Positions 45,837-54,654 are shown, counted from the first letter of the stretch. The stretch: DNA of 64,000 nucleotides from Marivita cryptomonadis (GCF_002115725.1 NZ_JFKD01000002.1:124001-188000), one strand, 5' to 3'. Made by a program: numbers and translations. The notes: generated by a model from the letters alone, not told the origin.

Positions 45837-46193
45837 TCACCGGCGGGTAGGAAACCTGTCGCCACTTGCGGTGATGATGATCAATCTGCCATCGGTGTCG
45901 GTCACGTAAAGGTCGCACCGCGAGAACCCGGTAACGAATTCAATGCAGATCGTGCTGTCCTCCATCACGGTAAAATAGCCGTACCCCGTGCCGCCATTGT
46001 TCGCATAGGTGTAGGTGTAGCGACCATCTTCGAAAAACTTGGATTCACCATCATCGAAGAAGGTGATTGTCGTGCCGCGCAGTAATGCTTCGAGGCCGAC
46101 CTGATCAAACAGAACATCGCTGTCTCTCGGAGCCCAGTTTTGGGCATAGAGCGCGACTGGAAACAGCGCGAATAATAGGGCAAACTTGAACAT
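45837..46193 (-). CDS. Small secreted protein of unknown function
   Basis: A 118-residue protein with a clear signal peptide (MFKFALLFALFPVALYA, cut before QNW). The mature part is rich in aromatic and Gly residues (YTYTYANNGGTGYGYF) and has two cysteines (STICIEFVTGFSRCDLYV) that probably form a disulfide. From its pattern it is probably a small beta-barrel or beta-sandwich. It is placed between smc and the receiver gene, 43 bases downstream of smc's stop side. I do not recognise the family. Confidence 0.72.
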   Translation of the reverse strand: MFKFALLFALFPVALYAQNWAPRDSDVLFDQVGLEALLRGTTITFFDDGESKFFEDGRYTYTYANNGGTGYGYFTVMEDSTICIEFVTGFSRCDLYVTDTDGRLIIITASGDRFPTRR

Positions 46194-46235
46194 CTGTTGA
46201 GTGTAGTCACAAACACGACCACGGCGCAGACACGT

Positions 46236-49200
46236 TTACGCGACCAGACGCTCCGCTTTCTTCAGGTCAACAGACACAAGCTGGCTGACCCCCTGTTCCT
46301 GCATGGTCACGCCGAACAGGCGATCCATGCGCGCCATCGTCACTGCATGGTGCGTGATGATGAGGAAGCGTGTTTCCGTACGACGGCACATTTCGTCAAG
46401 CAGGTCACAAAAGCGGGTCACATTGGCATCGTCCAACGGCGCGTCCACCTCGTCGAGAACACAGATCGGCGCAGGATTCGCAAGAAACACTGCAAAGATA
46501 AGTGCGAGCGCGGTGAGCGTCTGTTCTCCCCCGGAAAGCAGTGACAGCGTCGACAGCTTTTTGCCCGGCGGTTGGCACATGATTTCAAGCCCGGCATCCA
46601 GCGGATCATCGCTCTCGACCATTACAAGGTTTGCTTCGCCGCCACCGAAAAGGTGCGTGAAAAGCAAAGTAAAATTGCTGTTAACCTGCTCAAACGCCGT
46701 CAAAAGGCGTTCGCGTCCTTCGCGGTTCAGGCTGGCAATACCAGACCGCAATGTCTTGATCGCTTCTTCCAGATCCAGCTTTTCACTCAGCAGCGTATCG
46801 TGCTCTTCCTGTACCTCGCGCGCATCTTCCTCCGCGCGCAGGTTCACGGCGCCCAGGGCATCGCGTTGCCGTTTGAGCCGGTTCACATCGGCATCGATCG
46901 CTTCTGCGCGGGGCAGGTTGTCGGGATCAGCCCCAAGCTTCTGCAAAAGATTGGTCGGGCTGGTTTCCTGCTCCTCCGCGATCCGCTCTGACGCTGTGTT
47001 GACCGCATCGCGCGCAGCTTCTGCGCGGGCTTCGGATCTTGCACGGGCCTCGCGTGCTTCGGACGCTTTGCGCTCAGCTTCGCGTTCGGCCTGATCTGCG
47101 GTTCTCAGAGCCGCTTCACCTGTCGACAAATTGTCATCCGACGCAGCCTTTCGGGCTTCTGCCTGCGAAATCTCGTACCCCAGCGAGTCGCGTTGCGCAG
47201 CCAGTTCCGCCGGAAGGCCTGATGCATCCTCAAGCTCCGCCTGCGCTGCCGAACGCCGCTCTGCCAGTTCGGCACTCCGCTTTTCGGCGGTTTCCAAACG
47301 GTGCCGCCATCCACTGAGCTCCTTGCTCACCTGCTGCGAGCGTCCCTTGCGGGCATCACCCTCGCGGCGGAGCTCGTCTTGCGCCGACCGGCGCGACATC
47401 ATGGTCATGCGGGCCGCTTCGACCGTCATCTTGAGGTCTTCCACCTCGGCACGGGCCGACTCGAGGTCTTCAAGATCGGCCACGGCACGTTGCGCCTCGA
47501 CCATCTGCGCCCGAGCGGTCGTGGCTTCGTCCTCGTGGCGTTTGACAGCAAGTGAAAGGCTTTCCAACTTGCCTTCTGCCATGTCGCGATCCGCTTCGGC
47601 ACGGCTTAGCTTGCGGGCCGCGTCGGTCACCGACGCATCAGCATCCCGGCGTGCCTGACGGGCGGCTTTTTCGGCCATGGCGAGGTCCGCCAATCGCTGT
47701 GTCAGGCTCTCATGCGCAGCGCGTGCTCCATCTGCACGGGCTGACGCGCGGGCGGTTTCCTGCTTCAGCGCTTCAAGACGGTTCAACTGCTCCAGACGCA
47801 GTGCCGCAGCAGACGGGGCATCTTCTGCCCAAGCGCGGTATCCATCCCAGCGCCAAAGATCGCCTTCGAGACTGACCAGACGTTGACCGGGTTTGAGTAG
47901 CGGTTGAAGGCGGGCGGCGTCTTCTGGGTCGGCCAGACCGATCTGTGCCATGCGCCGTTCCAGAACCTCGGGCACTGACACATGGTTGGTGAGCGGCGTG
48001 ATCCCCAATGGAAGCGGTTGATCGGCGTCGTAGCGCGGTAGCGCTGTCCAACCCGTGGGCCCATCGTCTTCGACCTCGGGTGCGCGCAGATCGTCGGCCA
48101 GCGCTGCGCCCAACGCTTTTTCGAACCCTTGTTCCACCTGAAGCCGGTCGAGGATCTGGCCGCCTTCAGCGGTATCCCGATCCAAAAGGCGCGCCAATGC
48201 GGTGGTCTCCGCGCTCAGCGCATTCATCTCGCCTTCTGCTTCGGATCGCTCCGCGCGGGCGTCGGCTTCGCGTGACTGGGTTTCGGCACGCGCCGCTTCG
48301 GCCTCGGTCAGGACTTGGTCTGCGCGGTCGGCCAGATCACGTGCTGCGACCTGTTCCGCGTCTGCTGCTGCCGCCGCGTCCTTGGCATCCGCCAATGATT
48401 GTTTCGCTGCCGCCATGGCCTCGCGGGCGCGCAGGGCATCTGCCTCGTTCCGGTCGAGTGTTTTCTGGCTGTCGGACAGCAAGCGATGCGCCGATTGATG
48501 TCGCGCAGCAAGGCGCGCCACGTCTTCTGTCTTCTGGCTCAGATCGGCTTCGCGCGCCTGCAAGACGGCACCCGCCTCCTGCGCGGCCTCAATAGCATCA
48601 GCCAGCTTGTCATCATGTCCCTCTGCGGCTTTGGCCAGTTCGCGGGCTTCCCATTCCAGTTGCTGGATCGTTTCGCCAGCATCCCGGTTCAGCCCGCTTT
48701 CCCGCTCCATGTCCTTGGTCATCTGGTCGATGCGGCGGGTCAGCGTTTCGATGGTTTCCGCGGCGCGGCGTTCCTGTTCGGTCAGCGTGTCACGCTGGAG
48801 TGTCAGGCGTTGCACAATCGCCGCTGCAATGGCCGCTTCCTCTCGAAAAGGGGGGAGAGCAGCATCGGCCTGCTCACGCGCCTTGGTGGCCTCGCGTGCG
48901 GCGGCTTCGGCCTTGGCGGCTTCGGTTGTCCGTTCTCGAAGTTGCCCGTCTGCTTCGGCACGGGCGATGTCCGCGTCTTTCCAACGACGATACAGCAGCA
49001 ACCCTTCGGCGTGTCGCAGTTCTTCGCCAATGGCACGGTACCGGGCGGCTTGTCGCGCTTGGCGGGCAAGTTGCGCAAGCTGCGCTGCCAATTGTTCGAT
49101 GACGTCATCAACGCGCAGCAGGTTTGCTTCGGTGTTCTTGAGCTTCAGCTCTGCCTCGTGACGCCGCTGATACAGACCAGAAATGCCCGCGGCTTCTTCA

Positions 49201-49691
49201 AGGATGCGACGGCGGTTCTTCGGCTTGGCGTTGATCAGTTCGCTGATTTGGCCCTGCCGCACCAGCGCCGGGGAATGCGCCCCGGTCGAGGCATCGGCGA
49301 AAAGCATCTGCACGTCGCGGGCGCGCACGTCCTTGCCGTTGACCTTGTAGGCGCTGCCCACGTCGCGGGTGATGCGGCGAACGATGTCGATTTGGTCCTG
49401 ATCATTGAAGCCAGCAGGGGCAAGCCGGTCGCTGTTTTCGATCTGGATCGAGACTTCGGCAAAGTTGCGGGCAGGGCGCGTTGCGGCGCCTGCGAAGATC
49501 ACGTCTTCCATCCCTCCGCCCCGCATCGCGGTCGGGCGGTTTTCGCCCATCACCCAACGCAGCGCTTCAAGAAGGTTGGATTTTCCACAGCCGTTCGGCC
49601 CCACTACGCCGGTCAGACCATCCGCGATGATCAGATCGGTGGGGTCCACGAAGCTTTTGAAGCCCGTCAGACGGAGTTTGGAAAAGCGCAC
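46236..49691 (-). CDS. smc: Chromosome segregation protein SMC
   Basis: A 1151-residue chromosome-organising ATPase. The N-terminal head has Walker A GPNGCGKSNLLEALRW (about residues 32-47). Two long coiled coils rich in Ala, Glu, Arg flank a hinge at about 510-625 (GWTALPRYDADQPLPLGI). The C-terminal head has the signature LSGGEQTLTALALIF and Walker B PICVLDEVDAPLDDAN. It starts at a GTG. Coiled coils explain the long open frames on the opposite strand, which are not genes. ScpA/ScpB are not in the window. Confidence 0.95.
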   Translation of the reverse strand: MRFSKLRLTGFKSFVDPTDLIIADGLTGVVGPNGCGKSNLLEALRWVMGENRPTAMRGGGMEDVIFAGAATRPARNFAEVSIQIENSDRLAPAGFNDQDQIDIVRRITRDVGSAYKVNGKDVRARDVQMLFADASTGAHSPALVRQGQISELINAKPKNRRRILEEAAGISGLYQRRHEAELKLKNTEANLLRVDDVIEQLAAQLAQLARQARQAARYRAIGEELRHAEGLLLYRRWKDADIARAEADGQLRERTTEAAKAEAAAREATKAREQADAALPPFREEAAIAAAIVQRLTLQRDTLTEQERRAAETIETLTRRIDQMTKDMERESGLNRDAGETIQQLEWEARELAKAAEGHDDKLADAIEAAQEAGAVLQAREADLSQKTEDVARLAARHQSAHRLLSDSQKTLDRNEADALRAREAMAAAKQSLADAKDAAAAADAEQVAARDLADRADQVLTEAEAARAETQSREADARAERSEAEGEMNALSAETTALARLLDRDTAEGGQILDRLQVEQGFEKALGAALADDLRAPEVEDDGPTGWTALPRYDADQPLPLGITPLTNHVSVPEVLERRMAQIGLADPEDAARLQPLLKPGQRLVSLEGDLWRWDGYRAWAEDAPSAAALRLEQLNRLEALKQETARASARADGARAAHESLTQRLADLAMAEKAARQARRDADASVTDAARKLSRAEADRDMAEGKLESLSLAVKRHEDEATTARAQMVEAQRAVADLEDLESARAEVEDLKMTVEAARMTMMSRRSAQDELRREGDARKGRSQQVSKELSGWRHRLETAEKRSAELAERRSAAQAELEDASGLPAELAAQRDSLGYEISQAEARKAASDDNLSTGEAALRTADQAEREAERKASEAREARARSEARAEAARDAVNTASERIAEEQETSPTNLLQKLGADPDNLPRAEAIDADVNRLKRQRDALGAVNLRAEEDAREVQEEHDTLLSEKLDLEEAIKTLRSGIASLNREGRERLLTAFEQVNSNFTLLFTHLFGGGEANLVMVESDDPLDAGLEIMCQPPGKKLSTLSLLSGGEQTLTALALIFAVFLANPAPICVLDEVDAPLDDANVTRFCDLLDEMCRRTETRFLIITHHAVTMARMDRLFGVTMQEQGVSQLVSVDLKKAERLVA

Positions 49692-49869
49692 CTGTAAAGC
49701 CTGCCTGATTCCCGATGTGAAGGACAGTCTGTCGCGGGCGTTGGCGCCGAGTCAACGATTTGGTTCCGCATGTGGTAAGTCTGTACCGCTTATCCACAAG
49801 ATATTGCGGTTTTGTTAAGGATTTTTCAGCGCATGAACTCAACAGCATAAGAACGCAAAGATCGAAAGG

Positions 49870-49899
49870 TATTTACATTCCGTATTTTGAATGTAAATA
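49870..49899. promoter_or_regulatory. Operator candidate 1 upstream of the TsoY-like gene (ATTC-N8-GAAT within 11-bp arms)
   Basis: Perfect 30-base inverted repeat with 11-bp arms (TATTTACATTC and GAATGTAAATA) and an 8-base centre. The core ATTC-N8-GAAT matches what I recall as the binding consensus of the sulfide/persulfide-responsive ArsR-type repressors SqrR/BigR. TTTACA at 49872 could be a -35 element, so the site would sit across the promoter spacer. Confidence 0.6.
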
Positions 49900-49917
49900 T
49901 ATTCCAAATTCGGAATA
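49900..49917. promoter_or_regulatory. Operator candidate 2 upstream of the TsoY-like gene (ATTC-N8-GAAT)
   Basis: TATTCC-AAATTC-GGAATA, again giving ATTC-N8-GAAT exactly. Its centre is 24 bases from that of candidate 1, close to two helical turns. It ends 14 bases before the start codon, just ahead of the AGGAGA ribosome-binding site, so a bound repressor would also block the early transcribed region. Confidence 0.58.
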
Positions 49918-49931
49918 CAAGGAGACTCGCC

Positions 49932-51149
49932 ATGGACCATTCCGTATCCAGACCCGCTGACACCTATTCGCCGATCTATTTTCTGGCCTCTCTTGGGGCC
50001 GGGGGCATCGCGGTCACGTTTTTCATGTTCCTGATGTTCTGGGTGCCGCATCCGGGCCAGCCGGTTCCGGTGTTCGAAGACATCGCAGCTGCCTTTGCGA
50101 CCGGTGGAGTCGCCATGCAGGCCGCGATTGCCGCAGCATTGATCGGCATCGCAGTCTTTGCGTTCCTCAACATCAAATCGCTGATCTGGAACCTGCACTC
50201 CCTGTCAGCCTTCAAGAAAACCGACGCCTACGCCAAACTGCGCGAGACCAATGCCGAAGCCACGCTTTTGGCGATGCCACTCGCGCTTGCGATGACCGTC
50301 AATGCGATGTTCATCGTTGGTCTGGTTTTCGTGCCGCAGCTTTGGAGCGTGGTGGAATTCCTGTTCCCGATAGCTTTGATCGCCTTTGCCGCCATAGGCG
50401 TGCTGGCTCTGCGCATGATCGGAGCTTTCCTTGGCCGTGTCCTGTCCACAGGCGGCGTCTTCGATGTGACTGCACATAATTCGTTCGCTCAGCTTTTGCC
50501 CGCGTTCAGCATCGCAATGGTTGGCGTTGGCTTTGCCGCACCCGCCGCGATGAGCACCTCTGCCACCATCGTGGCTGTCGCCCTGATGCTGTCGACATTC
50601 TTTGGCGTCGCTGCGATCCTTTACACCGTGATTGCCGCCACCACTGCCTTTGCGTCAATGCTCCAGCATGGGACTGCACGCGAAGCGGGCCCGACCTTGA
50701 TGATCATCGTTCCGATCGTCACGGTCCTTGGCATCCTCTTTCTGCGCCAAAGCCACGGCCTGCATGTTGCCTTCGACACCCATGCGCAAGCAGGTGAGAC
50801 CATGGTCTTCCTTGCACGGCTTCTGTCGATCCAGATCGTGTTCCTGCTGCTGGGCGCGGTGGTGATGATGCGTCAAGGCTATTTCAGCGACTTCGTCATG
50901 GGCACCAAGACCTCGCCGGGCTCCTATGCTCTGGTCTGCCCGGCCGTTGCACTGTCGGTGATGACTCACTTCTTCGTAAACAAGGGTCTTGTCGCTGCCG
51001 GAGCGATCGAAAAGTTCGGTGTGGCCTATTGGAGTGTGACCGGCATTGCCATCGTGGCGCAGATTGTGGCCATCGCATTGGTTCTCCGGCTCAACCGTCA
51101 GCACTTTGCACGCAGCGCCGTTCCTGCCATTGCGGTGCCCGCCGAATAA
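49932..51149 (+). CDS. TsoY-like/TDT-type polytopic membrane protein, possibly sulfur-linked
   Basis: A 405-residue inner-membrane protein with ten hydrophobic segments and no soluble domain (YFLASLGAGGIAVTFFMFLM; FNPVYAM-free, HNSFAQLLPAFSIAMVG; LVCPAVALSVMTHFFVNKGLV). From memory it resembles TsoY, a family named from thiosulfate-oxidation loci that sometimes carries selenocysteine; here the frame has no in-frame TGA, and a Cys occurs in ALVCPAVAL. The ATG at 49932 has AAGGAGA upstream; an earlier ATG falls inside the operator. Two sulfide-regulator-type palindromes in its promoter agree with a sulfur role. Divergent from smc. Confidence 0.6.
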   Translation: MDHSVSRPADTYSPIYFLASLGAGGIAVTFFMFLMFWVPHPGQPVPVFEDIAAAFATGGVAMQAAIAAALIGIAVFAFLNIKSLIWNLHSLSAFKKTDAYAKLRETNAEATLLAMPLALAMTVNAMFIVGLVFVPQLWSVVEFLFPIALIAFAAIGVLALRMIGAFLGRVLSTGGVFDVTAHNSFAQLLPAFSIAMVGVGFAAPAAMSTSATIVAVALMLSTFFGVAAILYTVIAATTAFASMLQHGTAREAGPTLMIIVPIVTVLGILFLRQSHGLHVAFDTHAQAGETMVFLARLLSIQIVFLLLGAVVMMRQGYFSDFVMGTKTSPGSYALVCPAVALSVMTHFFVNKGLVAAGAIEKFGVAYWSVTGIAIVAQIVAIALVLRLNRQHFARSAVPAIAVPAE

Positions 51150-51174
51150 GACCGGCGCACAACGAAACTGCGAG

Positions 51175-51200
51175 AGCCCGGATCAGGTGGTCCGGGCTTT
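51175..51200. terminator. Terminator between the TsoY-like gene and the convergent aldolase
   Basis: Perfect 8-bp stem AGCCCGGA/TCCGGGCT with an 8-base loop, followed on the plus strand by TTCCACGTTTTT. It begins 26 bases after the TsoY-like stop and spans the aldolase stop codon, so it can serve both genes. Confidence 0.68.
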
Positions 51201-51959
51201 CCACGTTTTTACTAGCCCGCGCATCGCATCGGCCAGCAAAAGTACATCAGCCCCCAAAGCGACGAAGTTTGCACCGGCGTCGATGTCCTGCTGAATGAGT
51301 GCCGGATCCCCGTCGATGATGCCCGCCGCCTTGCCCGCAGCACGGATGCGGCGCAGACCGTCCTGTACGGCGGCGCGGACATCGGGGTGGGTGGTGTCGG
51401 GCAAGCGACCCATATCGGCGCAGAGATCGGCGGGGCCAATGAAGACCCCGTCCACACCATCGACCGCGCAAATCTCTTCCAGCGCGTCCATTGCAGCAAC
51501 ACTTTCAGCCTGAACGATAAGACAAATTTGATTTTCAGCGGTTTCCAAATAATCCGGGATGCCATTGAACGCCGAAGCCCGCCCCAGCATATGCCCAACG
51601 CCACGGATGCCACGCGGTGGATAACGCGTTGCGGCCACGATAGCGCGGGCCTCTTCAGCGGAATTGACCATTGGGCACAGCAAGGATTGCGCACCAAGGT
51701 CGAGCACCTGTTTGATCAGCGCCGGATCGTTGTGCGGGATGCGCACAACGGGGGATACATCGTGACCTGACAGCGCCATCAGTTGCTCATGGAGCGTCAC
51801 CAGATCATTTGGCGCGTGTTCGCCATCTATCAGCAGCCAATCGAACCCTGCGGTCGCCGCGATTTCCGCCGCGTATCCGGTGCCCAAGGCCAGCCACAAA
51901 CCAAGTGTTGGGGTGTCTGATGCCAATGCGGCTTTGAAACGATTGAGGGGGGCTGGCAT
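51183..51959 (-). CDS. HpcH/HpaI family aldolase
   Basis: A 258-residue class II, metal-dependent aldolase of the 2-keto-3-deoxy-sugar-acid/HpaI type, which cleaves or forms 4-hydroxy-2-oxo acids such as 4-hydroxy-2-oxoheptanedioate. Seen: LGLWLALGTGYAAEIAATAGFDWL, the catalytic-base region LIDGEHAPND, VRIPHNDP, metal ligands in IVQAESVAAMDALEEI and VFIGPADLCADMG. Physiological substrate is unknown because no aromatic-degradation genes are near. It ends at the terminator shared with the TsoY-like gene. Confidence 0.88.
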   Translation of the reverse strand: MPAPLNRFKAALASDTPTLGLWLALGTGYAAEIAATAGFDWLLIDGEHAPNDLVTLHEQLMALSGHDVSPVVRIPHNDPALIKQVLDLGAQSLLCPMVNSAEEARAIVAATRYPPRGIRGVGHMLGRASAFNGIPDYLETAENQICLIVQAESVAAMDALEEICAVDGVDGVFIGPADLCADMGRLPDTTHPDVRAAVQDGLRRIRAAGKAAGIIDGDPALIQQDIDAGANFVALGADVLLLADAMRGLVKTWKARTT

Positions 51960-52009
51960 GGGTCGCTCCTTTTGACGTGATCAGACACCACCGCCTTGGG
52001 TAAGGCAAG

Positions 52010-52207
52010 TCACTCCCGGTGGCGCGCCAGCTTGCGTGCGGACCAGATCGCAGTGCCCCCAAAGAACGCGCCTGCGATGCCCACAACCTCGACCAGAGCT
52101 GCGGAATTCGAGATGCCACGCACCATCACTGCGACGATCAGCAACGCCAATCCGCCAAGGCTGAAGAGCAGGCGAAACCAAAGCTCGTTTTTCGTAGGTC
52201 CTGTCAC
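52010..52207 (-). CDS. Small two-helix membrane protein
   Basis: A 65-residue protein with two hydrophobic helices (LLFSLGGLALLIVAVMVRGI and VEVVGIAGAFFGGTAIWSARKL). The start is a GTG at 52207 with AAGGAGGAG six bases upstream; a longer frame upstream lacks a ribosome-binding site. It lies between mipZ (58-base gap) and the aldolase. No family recognised. Confidence 0.65.
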   Translation of the reverse strand: MTGPTKNELWFRLLFSLGGLALLIVAVMVRGISNSAALVEVVGIAGAFFGGTAIWSARKLARHRE

Positions 52208-52265
52208 GCGCCTCTCCTCCTTGCTTTGCAAAAACATAGGCGGCGCGGCGCGTGTGGCCAGTGAT

Positions 52266-53075
52266 CTAGAACGTGACCGAGACACCGGGCAGGTTTAGCG
52301 CCTTGATCAGATCGCGCAATTCCTGGCGCGCCGCGATGTTCGAGATGTTGAGCTGCTTCACACCCACATCCTTGAGGTCGAGCAGTGTCATGCCACGGGG
52401 GAAGAGTTCGCGGAAGATCACACGCTCATTGAAACCGGGGGACACGCGAAATCCGATCCGTTTGGACAAACGTTCCAGCGCCTTTTCCATCTTGGCCTTG
52501 TTGACCATCTGTTGCGCGCCCAGACGGTTGCGCAATACAACCCAGTCGATGGGGGGCAGACCGGCCTGCGCCCGAAGCTGGCGGGCGTTCCAGACCATTT
52601 CGGAATAAACCGACGGGCCTTCGATCTTTTCGCCGGTGGCATCGGTATGGGCCAGCAGATCGAAATCCACGAAACTGTCATTCAACGGCGTAATCAGCGT
52701 GTCCGCCAGCGAGTGTGCGACCTGGCTAAGCCGCGTGTGCGATCCTGGGCAGTCGATCAGAATGAAATCGCTGCCCGGCTCAAGTTCGGCCACAGCGGCG
52801 GACAGGCGGTGATCGTAGATGTTTTCACCCGGTTGCAGCGTCTCGGGGTCGATTTCAGGAAGCTCGAGATAGCGCGGCGTGGGCAGATCCAGATCGTCAG
52901 TTTCGAGCGTCTTCATCCGGTTCGTGATGTAACGCCCCATCGTCTTCTGCCGCAGATCAAGATCCAGCGCACCGATCTTGTGGCCCATACGCGCAAGCGC
53001 CGTGGCGACATGCATCGACACGGTCGACTTCCCAGCACCGCCCTTTTCGTTTCCGACAACTATGATGTGTGCCAT
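52266..53075 (-). CDS. mipZ: Division-plane positioning ATPase MipZ
   Basis: ParA/MinD-type ATPase that forms a bipolar gradient anchored by ParB at the origins and inhibits FtsZ near the poles, placing the division site in alphaproteobacteria. The 269-residue protein has the deviant Walker A VVGNEKGGAGKST (K11, K16) and LDLDLRQKTMGRYITNR, very close to the Caulobacter protein, plus FILIDCPGSHTRLSQVAHSLADTLITPLNDSFVDFDLL and VYSEMVWNARQLRA. It is monocistronic. A perfect palindrome CTATGCGCATAG lies at 53104-53115 upstream. Confidence 0.95.
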   Translation of the reverse strand: MAHIIVVGNEKGGAGKSTVSMHVATALARMGHKIGALDLDLRQKTMGRYITNRMKTLETDDLDLPTPRYLELPEIDPETLQPGENIYDHRLSAAVAELEPGSDFILIDCPGSHTRLSQVAHSLADTLITPLNDSFVDFDLLAHTDATGEKIEGPSVYSEMVWNARQLRAQAGLPPIDWVVLRNRLGAQQMVNKAKMEKALERLSKRIGFRVSPGFNERVIFRELFPRGMTLLDLKDVGVKQLNISNIAARQELRDLIKALNLPGVSVTF

Positions 53076-53103
53076 GTTTCTGCTCTTGCATGCTTTTGAT
53101 CAG

Positions 53104-53115
53104 CTATGCGCATAG
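53104..53115. promoter_or_regulatory. 12-bp palindrome upstream of mipZ
   Basis: CTATGCGCATAG, perfect, 29-40 bases upstream of the mipZ start codon, in the promoter or leader region. It has no resemblance to the CtrA half-site pair TTAA-N7-TTAA. A role as operator is only suggested by position. Confidence 0.3.
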
Positions 53116-53188
53116 ACGCTGCGGGTTGCAACGCCAGATGCGTGAACGGGCGCAATCCGTTGCGGAACGGTGCAGTGGCGACTCACCT

Positions 53189-54235
53189 TCACAAGATGCC
53201 GGTAGCGCCCCAGATCAATCCCAGCGCCATCGTCAATGCTGTCAGAATCGCGGAATAGGCCGCCAGCTTCCATGGAGAGAACGGACGTTCACCAAAGGTG
53301 CGACCATCGATCCCTGACACTACGACTTTCTTTGCAGTGCCACGGTAGCTGTAGTGCAAAATCCAGACCGGAAGCAGAATGCGCCGGTAGTGGATGCCGG
53401 TCGTGTCGGTTCTGTAGCGGTCGACTCGTGCGTTTTGTCGACCGACATGCTTCTTGATCTTGTTGCGGATCAAAAGATCCTTGTCCTGCTTGTTAAGCCG
53501 TAACCCTTTGCGCACTGGCATGGTGTGCCGCTCTGCCGCGAATCCGGCGAGGTATCCCGCCCGATAGGGGCGTAAATATTCGGGGCGAAAGTCATGCAAG
53601 ATACCATCGCGGATCAGGGGCGTGACATGCTCTGATGCAGGTACAAGAAGATCGTCGAATAAGACGTCCATCTTTCCGGACACGTGGTGTCTGCGCCGGC
53701 TATCGCCAGAGCCAGTTGTGTAAGATGCCCAATACTCAATCGCTTCTCTGGAATCGAACGTCCAAAATGGGGCGTAAACGCTGGCAACGCGCCCATCTTC
53801 GGCAAAGCTTGCCAGATCGTTTGGCGCGGCAAATCGGCGGCTGACCCAGTCGGTGATGCGATGTGTGGCGTAGTCACGGTTAACCCTGAACGGCACCAGC
53901 GCCATGGTTGCATAGGCTTTGTCCTCGATCCCGAGCACAACCGGTCCGTTGCAGTAGGGGCAGTTCTCGGAGAGCGCCGAACCGGTGAAGACCACCGCGC
54001 CGCCACAGGTTTCGCATTGGTGGATTTGGTCGCCTTGCAGGCCCGGGAATTCTTCCATCGGCGCGTCGGGATTGAACGGAAACTCTTCGGCGGCTTTGTG
54101 GTCATCCTCTGTCGCCAACGGCCAGAGCGATCCGCAGCTTTTGCACAGTAGGTCCTGCTGCGCAGGGTCGAAGGCGCACTGCCCACCGCAGCTGTTGCAC
54201 TGAATCTCTGATTGGCTGACTGCGCTCTGCTCCAT
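53189..54235 (-). CDS. Double zinc-ribbon protein with C-terminal membrane anchor
   Basis: A 348-residue protein whose first 100 residues hold four CxxC pairs (13/16, 31/34, 74/77, 92/95), forming two zinc ribbons. The middle is soluble (about 110-300), with aromatic motifs AFWTFDSREAIEYWASYT and RRILLPVWILHYSYRGTAKKVVVSG. One or two helices close the protein (AYSAILTALTMALGLIWG). It is sometimes mislabelled as a PriA-like helicase because of the ribbons; no helicase motif exists. Its ATG overlaps the upstream small membrane gene by one base. Function unknown. Confidence 0.78.
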   Translation of the reverse strand: MEQSAVSQSEIQCNSCGGQCAFDPAQQDLLCKSCGSLWPLATEDDHKAAEEFPFNPDAPMEEFPGLQGDQIHQCETCGGAVVFTGSALSENCPYCNGPVVLGIEDKAYATMALVPFRVNRDYATHRITDWVSRRFAAPNDLASFAEDGRVASVYAPFWTFDSREAIEYWASYTTGSGDSRRRHHVSGKMDVLFDDLLVPASEHVTPLIRDGILHDFRPEYLRPYRAGYLAGFAAERHTMPVRKGLRLNKQDKDLLIRNKIKKHVGRQNARVDRYRTDTTGIHYRRILLPVWILHYSYRGTAKKVVVSGIDGRTFGERPFSPWKLAAYSAILTALTMALGLIWGATGIL

Positions 54236-54540
54236 CAATCCGATCCTAGCGCCGCCATGATTTCCAGCACGATCTGCAACCGCAGCCAAGACCGATCCAG
54301 CGCGCCCTCGAGATCGCCGCTGACATGCCAGTCCCCGATGATCGTGGCCAGAAACCATGTGATGAGCAGCCAAAACACCACCAGTGTCCAGCCGGAGATC
54401 GACCGGATCCAGCCTGCAGACCCTTGCTTCAGTTCGTGTTTCGCTTCGTAGATTGTGATGATTTTGACCACGTTCGCCATGCCGATCGCGGTCGAGGCAG
54501 CAAACAGTGCAACGGCAGCTACCAAAGGCGACAGGTCCAA
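54235..54540 (-). CDS. Small membrane protein preceding the zinc-ribbon gene
   Basis: About 101 residues with two hydrophobic helices (LVAAVALFAASTAIGMANVV and TLVVFWLLITWFLATIIG) joined by a basic loop. The start is most likely the TTG at 54540, with GGGAAGG nine bases upstream; a TTG at 54558 would include that sequence. It is coupled to the zinc-ribbon gene by a TGATG overlap, implying a common membrane complex. Family not recognised. Confidence 0.65.
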   Translation of the reverse strand: MDLSPLVAAVALFAASTAIGMANVVKIITIYEAKHELKQGSAGWIRSISGWTLVVFWLLITWFLATIIGDWHVSGDLEGALDRSWLRLQIVLEIMAALGSD

Positions 54541-54654
54541 CGCGGCAATCCTTCCCAAGAGTGCAATTGAGCACTCCTCTTAAGCCTAGAGAAATGCGCA
54601 CCAAGTCGGAAGGGCAGACTTGCCGAGCGCGGATTTGAAAAGACCATGCTACAA

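Noticed and set aside
48399..49697. 432-codon plus-strand frame opposite smc
   Set aside because: Mirror of the Ala/Glu/Arg-rich coiled coil; smc itself has intact head, hinge and signature motifs.
49790..49798. Perfect DnaA-box sequence TTATCCACA in the smc/TsoY-like gap
   Set aside because: A single 9-mer is expected about once in a window this long; there is no cluster, no AT-rich unwinding region and no dnaA, parAB or hemE nearby, so an origin is not supported.
52266..53075. Plasmid-type ParA partition gene
   Set aside because: The protein matches MipZ (GNEKGGAGKST, LDLDLRQ) and there is no parB or parS beside it; the surrounding genes are chromosomal housekeeping genes.
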